DNA of 64,000 bases from an uncultured Paracoccaceae bacterium (lineage in GTDB: Bacteria > Pseudomonadota > Alphaproteobacteria > Rhodobacterales > Rhodobacteraceae), in the NCBI GenBank assembly GCA_943787785.1, contig CALSNT010000012.1, forward strand, positions 1-64,000, read 5' to 3'. Every line of letters starts with the position of its first letter. Within the stretch, counting starts at the first letter, position 1. The translations under genes were made by a program, and so were the position numbers. Under the pieces are notes generated by a model. It was given only the letters and a program-made list of their open reading frames with translations, was not told where the DNA came from and did not search any database. Below are positions 18,568 through 26,846 of this stretch, one piece after another.

Positions 18568-20116
18568 AGAGCGTTCAAAACAGCCTTTGCGCTGTCCAGA
18601 TACGCCGACTTTTTTTCATCACTCATCCGGTACCACGTCCGATACGCTTGCCCAAGGCGGGGATTGCTGTGCAGTTTTTTTTTCGTTTGCGGATTAGGAA
18701 ATCCCAGTAGAGCGGGTTGAAGGGACAGGCACCTTCGCCAGTTTTCTTCTTGACGTCGAAACGGCAATTCCCGCAGTGGTCCGACATCTTGTTAATGTAA
18801 TTTCCGCTTGCCGCGTATGGCTTGGAGGCCAGCAGGCCACCGTCGGCAAACTGGCTCATCCCGATCACGTTCGGTGCCTCGACCCATTCGTATGCATCGG
18901 CGTAGACCGCCAGGTACCATTCATGCACCGCCATGGGGATTGACGCCTGCAAGCATGGCAAAATTGCCGGTCAGCATCAGCCGTTGAATGTGATGGGCAT
19001 AAGCTTCATCGCGTGTCTGCCTGATTGCGGCGGCCATGCACGCCATGTCGGTCTTGCCGCTCCAGTAGAATTCGGGCAACGGTCGGTCGGCGTCCAGAAA
19101 ATTTTCCGACGTGTAATCCGGCATCTTCATCCAGTAGATCCCACGCACATATTCGCGCCAGCCGATGATCTGGCGAATGAAACCTTCGGCGGCATTGATC
19201 GGCGCGTGGCCCTCGTAATAGGCACGCTCCGCCCGGTGACACACCTCTAGCGGGTCCAAAAGACCTGCATTGATGTACTGGGAAAGCACAGAGTGGTAGA
19301 GAAACCGTTCACCATCCAGCATGGCATCCTGATAATCGCCAAAGGACGGCAAGGCCTTGGACACGAAATGGTCCAGGGGCGTCCAGCGCCCCAGCGCGTG
19401 TGACGGCGAACCAGAATGGGCGCAGTTTGCCGAAATGTTCGTCAAATTCCGCTTCGACTAGGTCCAGGACGTCACGGGTGATCGCATCGGTGGGTGTCAA
19501 CGGCGGTTCCGGCGATGAATAGATCGCGCGCCGCGGGTTTGCGGTTTTGGGAATCGAAATTCCACTTTCCGCCCTCGGGGTCGTCGCCATCCATCAAAAG
19601 CCCGGTCTTGCGGCGCATTTCGCGATAAAAGTATTCCATTCGAAGCTGTTTACGGCCTTGCGCCCAATCACGGAACGCCTGGTGACTGCAAATGAACCTG
19701 TCGTCGTCCAAAACGCTAAAACGGATGCCGGTTTCATCCGATTGGGTCGTCAGCGCCTCTTTAAGCCGGTATTCGCCCGGTTCGGTGACGATGACGCTTT
19801 TTGCCGAGACATCGTTTTCGGCGCGTTCGATCTCGCCGCATATCGAGCCTGTGTTTTCCGGATCATCGTACCGGGTGTATCTTACTTGCCACCCCGCCTT
19901 GGTGAGCGCCTTGGCATGGTGGCGCATGGCCGAGAACAGAAAGGCGATCTTTTTCTTGTGATGAGGCACATAGTTTGTCTCTTCCGCGACTTCTGCCATC
20001 AGAACGACGTCCGTCGCCTGTTCGCCTTTGCGCAAGGACGAGATATCCAGGGAAAGCTGGTCGCCGAGCACGACGATGAGATTTGGATCCGCCGAAGTGG
20101 GTTTTTGGTCTGGCAA
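18564..20116 (-). pseudogene. Photolyase-related (FeS bacterial type) protein, about four frameshifts
   Basis: The first piece carries the N-terminal domain (LIVVLGDQLSLDISSL, then AEVAEETNYVPHHKKKIAFL) of the cryptochrome/photolyase-related family. Later pieces give FLYHSVLSQYINAGLLDP and IIGWREYVRGIYW, then HEWYLAVYADAYEWVEAPNV, then cysteines of the iron-sulfur cluster (HCGNCRF, GACPFN). Frame changes lie near 19500, 19425, 18945 and in the T-run at 18676. An intact enzyme (about 510 residues) would repair UV lesions using light. It follows a small ORF by 23 bp and would be read from the promoter at 20330-20359. Confidence 0.85.
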
Positions 20117-20139
20117 GAATTATGGCTCTCTGCGTGTTC

Positions 20140-20310
20140 TCAGTTTTGCAGGTCGTCGTATAAAGATGTGTAGCGGCGATGCTGCGCCCCATCTCTTTTC
20201 AAATCAAGGCTTCCGCGCGTGTCTTCAAGAACGACAACATGCGTCGGGGGGGTTGGCTTCACCAGGTTGGTGTCGGGACGGTCAAAACGCTCTGGTGCGG
20301 CCTGGGACAT
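20140..20310 (-). CDS. Small hydrophilic protein (56 aa) leading the photolyase operon
   Basis: The ATG at 20310 has an excellent AGGAG 7 bases upstream, and a TGATCC-N18-TATCCC promoter ends 20 bp before it. The protein is proline-rich at the start (FDRPDTNLVKPTPPTHVVVL), then charged (EDTRGSLDLKRDGAQHRRYT), ending YDDLQN. It has no signal, membrane segment or cysteine. The stop lies 23 bp before the photolyase start, so the two were probably co-transcribed. The family is unknown to me. It has stayed intact while four genes after it are frameshifted. Confidence 0.6.
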   Translation of the reverse strand: MSQAAPERFDRPDTNLVKPTPPTHVVVLEDTRGSLDLKRDGAQHRRYTSLYDDLQN

Positions 20311-20329
20311 ATCTGGCTCCTGTTATATC

Positions 20330-20359
20330 GGGATACGGCCGCGCCCTGGGATCGGATCA
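20330..20359 (-). promoter_or_regulatory. Putative RpoE (ECF11-type) promoter of the photolyase operon
   Basis: On the minus strand: TGATCC (20359-20354), an 18-base spacer ending in CG, then TATCCC (20335-20330). The predicted transcript start is about 13 bases before the small-ORF ATG. It matches the other five sites in spacing and in the CGTA core. Confidence 0.65.
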
Positions 20360-20409
20360 TTTTATGGCCAGTGTTTGGCGCACAGTGCCGATGCCGGTCG
20401 GCGGCTACG

Positions 20410-21424
20410 TCAGGTATAGCTGAGCGCCGTCGCCTTGCCGCGAAAGATCACATAGAGCAGCACCGTGTAGCCAGTGATCACGGGGAGCACGAACAGAGCG
20501 CCAAACAGGATGATGATCAGGCTTTCGGGTGCAGAGGCTGCTTCGTAGATGGTCAGGCGGTCCGGCACGATGTAGGGCGCAAAGGAATAGGCCAGACCGA
20601 CGAAGGCAAGCGCGAACAGGACGATGGTGGTCGCAAAGGGAAGCCAGGACCACGCATCTGAGCCGATGTAAGGGCGGCGCAGGATGAACACCAGCAAAGA
20701 AACCAGCAGGACGCTCATTAGCGGCACGGGAGCGAGCAGCACCACCTCAGGGAAACCAAACCACTTGTAGAATATCCGCTCCGAGGCCAACGGGGGTGGC
20801 AAGTGAGGCGCCGAGCAGGCCGCCAGCGAAACCCCAGATGCCGTGGCGCGCCCAGATGATCGCCTTTTTCTGTAGCGAACCCTCGGTCTTGCGCAAAAGC
20901 CAGGTAGACCCGATGAAGCTGTAGCCCACCGCAAGCCCGATGGCGGTCAGGCCCGCGAAAAGTTGCGCGGCCAGACCTTCGGGGAATCCAAGAATGTAGA
21001 GCCCCAGCATGTAGCCCTGCGACAGAGCGGTCATCGTCGAGCCGATGAAGAAAGCCCAATCCCAGATCGCCTTTTGGGCTGCCGGTGCCTTGGCGCGGAA
21101 CTCGAACGCCACGCCGCGCAGGATCAATCCGATAAGCATCACAAAGACCGGCAGATAAAGGCTCGACAGTATGATCCCGTGCGCGGTCGGAAAGGCAACA
21201 AGAAGTATCCCGATTGCCAGAACCAGCCAGGTTTCGTTTGCATCCCAGAACGGCCCGATCGATGCGATCATCCGGTCGCGTTCGCCCGGCGTCGCCAGGG
21301 GAGACAAAAGTCCGACGCCCAGATCAAAGCCGTCCAGGATCACATAAAGAAGGATCGACAGCCCCAGCAGGGCGGCAAATGCATTTGGAAGCCAGATTGT
21401 AGGGTCGCCGAAAAGGGTCAGCAT
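20410..21424 (-). pseudogene. cydB: Cytochrome bd-type oxidase subunit II, one frameshift
   Basis: CioB/CydB-like: LSILLYVILDGFDLGVGLLS, FWDANETWLVLAIG and LRGVAFEFRAKAPAAQKAIW are family hallmarks, with about eight membrane helices. The frame breaks near 20790 in GCCACCCCCGTTGG, where one C fewer would join SLATP to LASERIFYKWFGFPEVVLLA and a normal C-terminus. The ATG at 21424 (MLTLFGDP) is preferred over 21445. It may be a real null allele or a homopolymer sequencing error. It would partner CydA in the quinol oxidase of the inner membrane. The gap to cydA is 53 bp. Confidence 0.85.
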
Positions 21425-21477
21425 GAAAGGTCTCCTGGTGGACACCCCCCCGCAGACGCGAGGGGTGCGACTGCGCG

Positions 21478-22911
21478 TCAGGCGGTCAGGGCGTTCACAG
21501 GTGCAGGTTCGGTGCGCCTCGGTTCCGCGAGCGGACCACCCGGATAGGCGGCCCCCCGGGCGGCGCGGCGCGCCAGGTAAAAGAGCGCTGCGACATAGGC
21601 CAGCGTAAGCACGATATAGACGGCGAGGTAGATCAGCAGTGTGCTCAGCACCATGCCCGTGGCGATGTCGGCGACCGCATCCCTGGTTGACAGAACGCCG
21701 GTCACCAGCCAGGGCTGTCTGCCCATTTCGGTGACATACCAGCCCGCCAGCGTGGCCAGCCAGCCCGCAAAGGTCATCGCGATCAGCGCCAGGATCGCCA
21801 GCTTCGGCAAGCCGTCAAGACCGCGGCGCATCGCCAGCCAGCTTCCGGTCGCCCCGGGTTGCCGGCGCGCCATGAGCGCCAGCGCGCCCCAGCTGATGAC
21901 CAACATCGCCATGCCGGTGGCGACCATCACGCGAAAGCCCCAGAAGACCGGTGCCACTCGCGGATGCAATACCTCGCCGTCCTCGGTGACGAAGTCGTTT
22001 AGCCCCGGCACCACGCCGTCGGCATGGTGGGTCAGGATGATCGAGGCAAGGTTCGGAATGCCAACCTCGGCACGGTTTTCACGCGCACTCTCATCGGGCA
22101 GCGCGAACAGCAGCAATGGCACGTTCGGACCGGTTTCCCAGTTGCCCTCCATCGCGGCCACCTTGGCCGGTTGGTGTTTCAGCGTGTTCAGCCCGTGCAT
22201 GTCGCCGACGTAGATCTGCAATGGGATCAGCAGCGCCCCCAGCACGATCCCGAAACGCAAGGTGCGGCGCACCTCGCCAGAGCGGTCGCCGAGGTACCAG
22301 CGGAAGGCCGAGACACCGGCCATCAGGAAGGCGACGGTCAGACCACTGGCCAGCAGCATATGGGTCAAGCGGTAGGGCATCGACGGATTGAAGATGATCG
22401 CCATCCAGTCGGTTGCAAAGATTACCCCGTCGCGCAGTTCATAGCCGACAGGGGTGTGCATCCAACTGTTCAGCACGATGATCCAGAAGGCCGACATCGT
22501 CGTGCCAAAGGCGACAAGGAACGTGGCAAGCGTATGAACCCAGCCCGGCACCTTTCGGAAACCGAAAAGCATGATGCCCAGGAATACAGCCTCGAGGAAG
22601 AAAGCCGTCAAAACCTCGTAAGCCAGCAAGGGCCCAGCGACGTTGCCAACCGTTTCCATGAAACCGGGCCAGTTGGTGCCGAACTGGAACGACATCGTAA
22701 TGCCCGAAACGACGCCCAACGCAAAAGTCAGGGCGAAGATCTTGACCCAGAACTTGTAAGCATCCATCCAGGCCTCGTTTTGGGTCCGGTTGAACCGCAC
22801 CCTAAAGAACAGCAGCGCCCAGCCAAGCGCAATGGTGATGGTCGGAAACAGGATGTGGAACGAGATGTTTGCCGCGAACTGGATCCGCGACAAGAAGAGT
22901 GTGTCCAACAT
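21478..22911 (-). CDS. cydA: Cyanide-insensitive-type cytochrome bd oxidase subunit I
   Basis: A 477-residue CydA/CioA. The haem ligand His19 lies in AANISFHILFPTITIALGWA, the quinol-site region (YVGDMHGLNTLKHQPAKVAA) is present, and the GWYVTEMGRQPWLVTGVLST segment is diagnostic. The Q-loop is short, as in the CIO branch that resists cyanide. Nine hydrophobic helices are visible. It oxidises ubiquinol and reduces oxygen to water without pumping protons. The ATG follows the regulator stop by 3 bases (TAAACCATG), so regulator and oxidase form one operon. Its own reading frame is intact even though cydB is broken. Confidence 0.95.
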   Translation of the reverse strand: MLDTLFLSRIQFAANISFHILFPTITIALGWALLFFRVRFNRTQNEAWMDAYKFWVKIFALTFALGVVSGITMSFQFGTNWPGFMETVGNVAGPLLAYEVLTAFFLEAVFLGIMLFGFRKVPGWVHTLATFLVAFGTTMSAFWIIVLNSWMHTPVGYELRDGVIFATDWMAIIFNPSMPYRLTHMLLASGLTVAFLMAGVSAFRWYLGDRSGEVRRTLRFGIVLGALLIPLQIYVGDMHGLNTLKHQPAKVAAMEGNWETGPNVPLLLFALPDESARENRAEVGIPNLASIILTHHADGVVPGLNDFVTEDGEVLHPRVAPVFWGFRVMVATGMAMLVISWGALALMARRQPGATGSWLAMRRGLDGLPKLAILALIAMTFAGWLATLAGWYVTEMGRQPWLVTGVLSTRDAVADIATGMVLSTLLIYLAVYIVLTLAYVAALFYLARRAARGAAYPGGPLAEPRRTEPAPVNALTA

Positions 22912-22914
22912 GGT

Positions 22915-23481
22915 TTAGTTTTCCTTTCTGTTCCTGCGGGTCCGCGACAACGGAATGATCTTGTCCGTCGCGGAAATCAGCTTCGAGAATTTAGAGCCGG
23001 CCTTGATCAATTCGACCAGACGCTCGGTCTCGATCCGCTCCATTTTGTCATAAAACTGCGTCAGCGACTCGATCAGATCACGCAGTTCCGAGATGCGCCG
23101 GTTCGCATGTGTGTCGTTGCCGTCTGCCTCCAGGGACAATTCACGCAGCTTGCTAAGCGTAGGATCGATCTCGCGTTTCTTGCGTTCCGCGATGAGGGTG
23201 CGGACGATTTTCCACAGATCTTCAGGCGCTTCGAAGTGCTCGCGCCGGTCCCGCTCGATCTCGCGACGCCGGACCAAGTTCCACGATTGCAGCTCTTTTA
23301 GTCCCATCGACACGTTCGACCGCGAAAAGCCCAAAGCGTCGCACATATCATCGGCGCAAAGCGGCTTGTGAGACAGGAACAGCAGCGCATAGATCTGCCC
23401 AACCGTGCGGTTGATTCCCCAGCGCGAGCCCATCTCGCCGAAGTGCCAGATGAATTCCTTTTGAATGTGTTCCTGCTGCAT
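22915..23481 (-). CDS. GbsR/MarR-family transcriptional regulator
   Basis: A 188-residue winged-helix protein of the GbsR branch: HFGEMGSRWGINRTVGQIYA, then LGFSRSNVSMGLKELQSWNL as recognition helix, then a charged coiled-coil C-terminus (about 110-188) for dimerisation. It is first in the operon with cydA and cydB, suggesting local, probably redox- or ligand-responsive, control of the oxidase. A palindrome, TTTCAG-N6-CTGAAA, lies 23 bases upstream of its start and may be its operator. Confidence 0.85.
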   Translation of the reverse strand: MQQEHIQKEFIWHFGEMGSRWGINRTVGQIYALLFLSHKPLCADDMCDALGFSRSNVSMGLKELQSWNLVRRREIERDRREHFEAPEDLWKIVRTLIAERKKREIDPTLSKLRELSLEADGNDTHANRRISELRDLIESLTQFYDKMERIETERLVELIKAGSKFSKLISATDKIIPLSRTRRNRKEN

Positions 23482-23503
23482 TTCAGACCTCCGTCTTCAG
23501 CCG

Positions 23504-23521
23504 TTTCAGTAATTTCTGAAA
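23504..23521. promoter_or_regulatory. Palindrome upstream of the GbsR-like gene (candidate operator)
   Basis: TTTCAG (23504-23509), TAATTT, CTGAAA (23516-23521): a perfect 6-6-6 inverted repeat 23 bases before the regulator start. The placement suits autoregulation by the dimeric regulator. Binding is an inference. Confidence 0.45.
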
Positions 23522-23732
23522 ATCAAGTAAATGCATTCTGTGATGTTTGTAGAGACGAATTGACGCACGCAGACGTTGCGGTTGGGGTAGTCCTCTGAGT
23601 GAAAACCCCCTCCTCGCTTTTGTCGATAACCGGCAAGCTTTTCTTCAATCATGCCGCCAAGGAACGCCCTGCAACGGCACAGCTTGGCAGCAGCCAAACC
23701 ATGATCACTTTTCCATAATCGGCAATTTCAAC

Positions 23733-23762
23733 TGATCCAATCGCGGCGGGGCTTCGTAATGA
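23733..23762 (+). promoter_or_regulatory. Putative RpoE promoter of the fasciclin-dps unit
   Basis: TGATCC (23733-23738), 18 bases ending in CG, TAATGA (23757-23762). The predicted start lies about 39 bases before the fasciclin ATG. Confidence 0.6.
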
Positions 23763-23807
23763 CCTACGATGCACCAACGCATTGAACCAAAGTTTTGGAG
23801 ACTACAT

Positions 23808-24290
23808 ATGTTTCGTCGCACTTACCTAGCCCTGACCGCCGCAGCCGTCCTGTCCGGTACCACTGCCTTTGCTGGTGGACACTCCAAAGACATCGTGGAT
23901 ATTGCTGCGTCGACCGAAGGGTTCACCACCTTGGTTGCCGCCGTGACTGCCGCAGAACTGGTTGAAACACTGAAAGGCGAAGGCCCGTTCACCGTCTTCG
24001 CTCCGACCGACGCAGCCTTTGCCGCGCTTCCCGCAGGTACAGTCGAAAGTCTGCTTGCAGACATCCCGGCCCTGACCAACGTGCTGACTTACCATGTGAT
24101 CGCCGGCAAGGTTATGTCGACCGATCTGACCAACGGCATGGAAGCGGCCACCGTGCAGGGCCAAACGGTCACCATCATGACCGAAGGCGGCGTGACCGTG
24201 AACGGCGCCAATGTGGTCACGGCTGACATCGAAGCCTCGAACGGCGTGATCCACGTCATCGACGCCGTAATTCTGCCCCCCGCTCAGTAA
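23808..24290 (+). CDS. Secreted fasciclin-domain protein (160 aa)
   Basis: The start at 23808 is chosen by GGAG 8-11 bases upstream and by the signal peptide [21 protein letters not shown]. One fasciclin (FAS1) domain fills the mature protein: [37 protein letters not shown] (H1 box), [10 protein letters not shown] and [13 protein letters not shown] (H2 box). Such proteins are periplasmic or surface adhesion-like factors; in this group they recur near rpoE/chrR. It is followed by dps after a hairpin. A paralogue lies at 33302-33814. Confidence 0.9.
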   Translation: MFRRTYLALTAAAVLSGTTAFAGGHSKDIVDIAASTEGFTTLVAAVTAAELVETLKGEGPFTVFAPTDAAFAALPAGTVESLLADIPALTNVLTYHVIAGKVMSTDLTNGMEAATVQGQTVTIMTEGGVTVNGANVVTADIEASNGVIHVIDAVILPPAQ

Positions 24291-24315
24291 AGACCACGCG
24301 CGGAAAATGCTACAA

Positions 24316-24336
24316 GGCGCCCGCCACGCGGGCGCC
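24316..24336. terminator. Intercistronic hairpin between fasciclin gene and dps
   Basis: GGCGCCCG and CGGGCGCC pair perfectly around CCACG. No T-run follows on the plus strand, so it is more likely an attenuating or mRNA-stabilising stem than a full terminator, letting the upstream gene be expressed more than dps. Confidence 0.5.
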
Positions 24337-24366
24337 TCCATACAAATTTCTTGGAGAACGGGTTTC

Positions 24367-24846
24367 ATGGACACTCGCAAGACGGCGAACAACCTGAACA
24401 ATAACGCAATTACAGCCTCCATCGGAATGTTGAACGCGAGGGTTGCTGACGGGATTGATCTTGCCCTCGTGACCAAGCAGGCGCATTGGAACCTGCGCGG
24501 ACCTCAGTTTATGGCAGTTCACGAAATGCTGGATGTGTTTCGGACACAGTTGGACGATCACATCGACACGATGGCAGAACGTATCGTCCAACTCGGTGGT
24601 ACAGCGATGGGCACCACCCAATCCGTTGCTGCATCGACAACCTTGCATCCCTATCCGACGGCCATTCACAGCATCAAGGATCACCTTGAGGAGTTGGTCC
24701 TTCGCTACGGTCCGTTCGCCAATGCGGTCCGCTCTGCCATCGACGAGGCTGATGAGGTCGGAGACGCCAATACAGCTGATATACTCACAGCAGCGTCGCG
24801 TGATCTCGACAAGGCACTCTGGTTCCTTGAGGCGCATGAAAACTAG
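24367..24846 (+). CDS. dps: Dps family ferritin-like protein
   Basis: A 159-residue four-helix Dps. The ferroxidase residues are in TKQAHWNLRGPQFMAVHEML (His40, His52) and DDHIDTMAERIVQLGG (Asp67, Glu71). Dps dodecamers oxidise and store iron and shield DNA from peroxide. TTGGAGAA precedes the ATG. It follows the fasciclin gene by 76 bp and probably shares its RpoE-type promoter, which would link iron sequestration to singlet-oxygen stress. Confidence 0.9.
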   Translation: MDTRKTANNLNNNAITASIGMLNARVADGIDLALVTKQAHWNLRGPQFMAVHEMLDVFRTQLDDHIDTMAERIVQLGGTAMGTTQSVAASTTLHPYPTAIHSIKDHLEELVLRYGPFANAVRSAIDEADEVGDANTADILTAASRDLDKALWFLEAHEN

Positions 24847-25003
24847 TGTGCTCACGAAAACCGCTACTATCATCATACTGCAATTTCGGTTCGGGAAGAG
24901 ACACGAGCGGACCACACCGAGTATGAATTCCATCCGGCGGGCGGCAACTTTGCGCGGACGTCCCGGATTCTCGACAAGGCCAGGCGATTAGGAGGGTCAG
25001 CGG

Positions 25004-25468
25004 ATGCGACTCAATGAGACGGATCTAATTGTCCTGCAGGCCGCGCGGGCAGCATCGACAGAAAAAGAATTGAATGTCGGGCCAACCGTCTACTTCGATG
25101 GCTCATGCTCACTTTGTTCGGCCGAAATCAATCACTATGGGTCGCGCGACGGCGGCGAACGGCTTGAATTCGTGGATGTTTCTGCCGACGATGCCGAATT
25201 CGGGACAGGCCTTGCACCCAGCGACGCGAGACGCCGGTTCCACGTGCGTCTTGCTGACGGCACTCTGCTGTCTGGTGCACATGCTTTCGTTGCGGTGTGG
25301 GAAACCTTGCCTGGATGGAAGTGGGCGGCGCGCCTGGCCAGCATCCCGGGTGCTATGCTTGCACTAGAAGCGGCATACCGCGCCTTCCTGCCAATCCGAC
25401 CCTTCTTGTCGATGCTGGCCCGACGCTTGGGTGCGCGCGCTGCGAATCCACAGTCGAGCCAACAATGA
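25004..25468 (+). CDS. DCC-family thiol-disulfide oxidoreductase-like protein (DUF393)
   Basis: A 154-residue protein with the signature VYFDGSCSLCSAEINHY (CxxC) at about residue 30 and a second conserved part, GAHAFVAVWETLPGWKWAAR. The family has a thioredoxin-like fold and is predicted to act on disulfides; the reaction is unproven. GGAGG lies 9-13 bases upstream. The 157 bp before it contain a short protein-like frame (EFHPAGGNFARTSRILDKAR) that could be the tail of a deleted gene. Confidence 0.8.
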   Translation: MRLNETDLIVLQAARAASTEKELNVGPTVYFDGSCSLCSAEINHYGSRDGGERLEFVDVSADDAEFGTGLAPSDARRRFHVRLADGTLLSGAHAFVAVWETLPGWKWAARLASIPGAMLALEAAYRAFLPIRPFLSMLARRLGARAANPQSSQQ

Positions 25469-25693
25469 GATCGTCAGAAGTGACCCATAATGGCTGCTTG
25501 ACCGGCCTGGTTCGGGGCGCAGAGAATGTTCCGACAGGATGTGCAGGAACAATACTGGCTCTAGTGCCAGACTATTGCCCCGCCCCCCGCAATCTCAGGG
25601 AACGCGGATACGTGCGAAACGATGGCAACCGCTTGCGCGTCAATCGAAACAAAGTGCCGCACGTTTTTCGGTCACTGAACAGGGTGAGCAGAG

Positions 25694-26410
25694 ATGGCTA
25701 GCATCGAACGCAACAATCTGGACATCTACGACGCGGTAGCAGCCAAGTGGTGGTCAAACGACATCCGGTGGGTTCGGACGTTGAACAACCTCGTGCCGGG
25801 ACGCCTGGGGTGGTTTGAGCGACATATCGACTGGGCCGACATCAATGTTCTTGACCTTGGCTGTGCCGGCGGGTTCATGGCAGAGGCCCTGGCTGACAAG
25901 GGTGCGTGCGTCACCGGGATCGATCCGGCGGTGCAAGCCATTGATGCCGCGCGGACTCACGCGGATGCTTCAGGCAAAGCAATCAAGTATGACGTGGGCG
26001 TGGGCGAAGACCTGCCCTACAAGGACGATTGCTTTGACGCTGTGGTATGCGTCGATGTGCTGGAACATGTCGCCGATTTGACCAAAGTGCTGGTCGAAGT
26101 TGCCCGCGTCCTGAAACCGGGTGGCATGTTCCTGTTTGACACGATCAATCGCAACCTACTGTCGCGCTTTGCGGCCATCACCATCGCAGAAAACACCCTG
26201 CGTCTCCTTCCCAAAGGCACACACGACCCCGATCTTTTCATCAAGCCGAGGGAGCTGCGTCGTGCCCTTGAAAGCGCCGGACTGGTGCCCGGTCCGATCA
26301 CGGGACTGGGTCCGCGCGGGATCAACCGACGTGGTGACCTTGTCTTTGGCCCATTGCCGATGCGAAGCGTCGTCTATATGGGAATTGCCGGTAAACCGAA
26401 GGCACAATGA
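25694..26410 (+). CDS. UbiG-like SAM-dependent methyltransferase
   Basis: A 238-residue class I methyltransferase closest to 3-demethylubiquinol/2-polyprenyl-6-hydroxyphenol O-methyltransferases: NNLDIYDAVAAKWWSNDIRW opening, motif I VLDLGCAGGFMAEALADKGA, then CVDVLEHVADLTKVL and LKPGGMFLFDTINRN, and a GLGPRGINRRGDL C-terminal part. It may be a UbiG paralogue rather than the housekeeping enzyme, given its accessory setting. Placement in the stress region suggests quinone or lipid modification; the substrate is inferred only. Confidence 0.8.
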   Translation: MASIERNNLDIYDAVAAKWWSNDIRWVRTLNNLVPGRLGWFERHIDWADINVLDLGCAGGFMAEALADKGACVTGIDPAVQAIDAARTHADASGKAIKYDVGVGEDLPYKDDCFDAVVCVDVLEHVADLTKVLVEVARVLKPGGMFLFDTINRNLLSRFAAITIAENTLRLLPKGTHDPDLFIKPRELRRALESAGLVPGPITGLGPRGINRRGDLVFGPLPMRSVVYMGIAGKPKAQ

Positions 26411-26514
26411 TAGCGCACATCGCTCTGCCAACGACGGCAATCTTGCTCGGAAGCGCGCGCGCAATCCTGGTGCTCTCCAACGGCTAGGAAGGGCAGACCT
26501 GATCAGAGCGGGTT

Positions 26515-26690
26515 CTGCGCGTCTGCGAAAAACATTAGGCTTTCCGCTTTCGCTTCGAAACGTCGAGGATCTGCTGGATGAACGCGGCATCGAGATCAGC
26601 CATGAATCGGTGCGGTGCTGGTGGCATCGGTTCGGCCCAATGTTTGCGTCCGAAATCCGAAAGCGGCGGATTGCCGATAGAATGTCGGTC
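26515..26690 (+). pseudogene. IS6-family transposase relic
   Basis: About 50 codons read FPLSLRNVEDLLDERGIEIS and HESVRCWWHRFGPMFASEIR, the N-terminal signature of IS6/IS26-type transposases. The catalytic domain is absent. It ends just before the promoter at 26695. Confidence 0.75.
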
Positions 26691-26694
26691 AAAG

Positions 26695-26724
26695 TGATCC
26701 GAAAGAGTAACTTGCCCGTATCAG
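26695..26724 (+). promoter_or_regulatory. Putative RpoE promoter of the IS-disrupted membrane gene
   Basis: TGATCC (26695-26700), 18 bases ending in CG, TATCAG (26719-26724). The predicted start is about 75 bases before the ATG at 26806. The -10 hexamer is the same as at rpoE. Confidence 0.6.
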
Positions 26725-26846
26725 CCCATATATATCGCATGCAACCAGCATGTTAACAGAATCGGTGTTCGTCTTGGAGAATGCCGGGTTAAAAGGGAAC
26801 GTTACATGAGACAACTCATCGTCAACGGATGGAACTTCATATTTAA

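Noticed and set aside
22024-23301. 425-codon open frame opposite cydA and the regulator
   Set aside because: Antisense shadow of two well-supported genes in GC-rich DNA.
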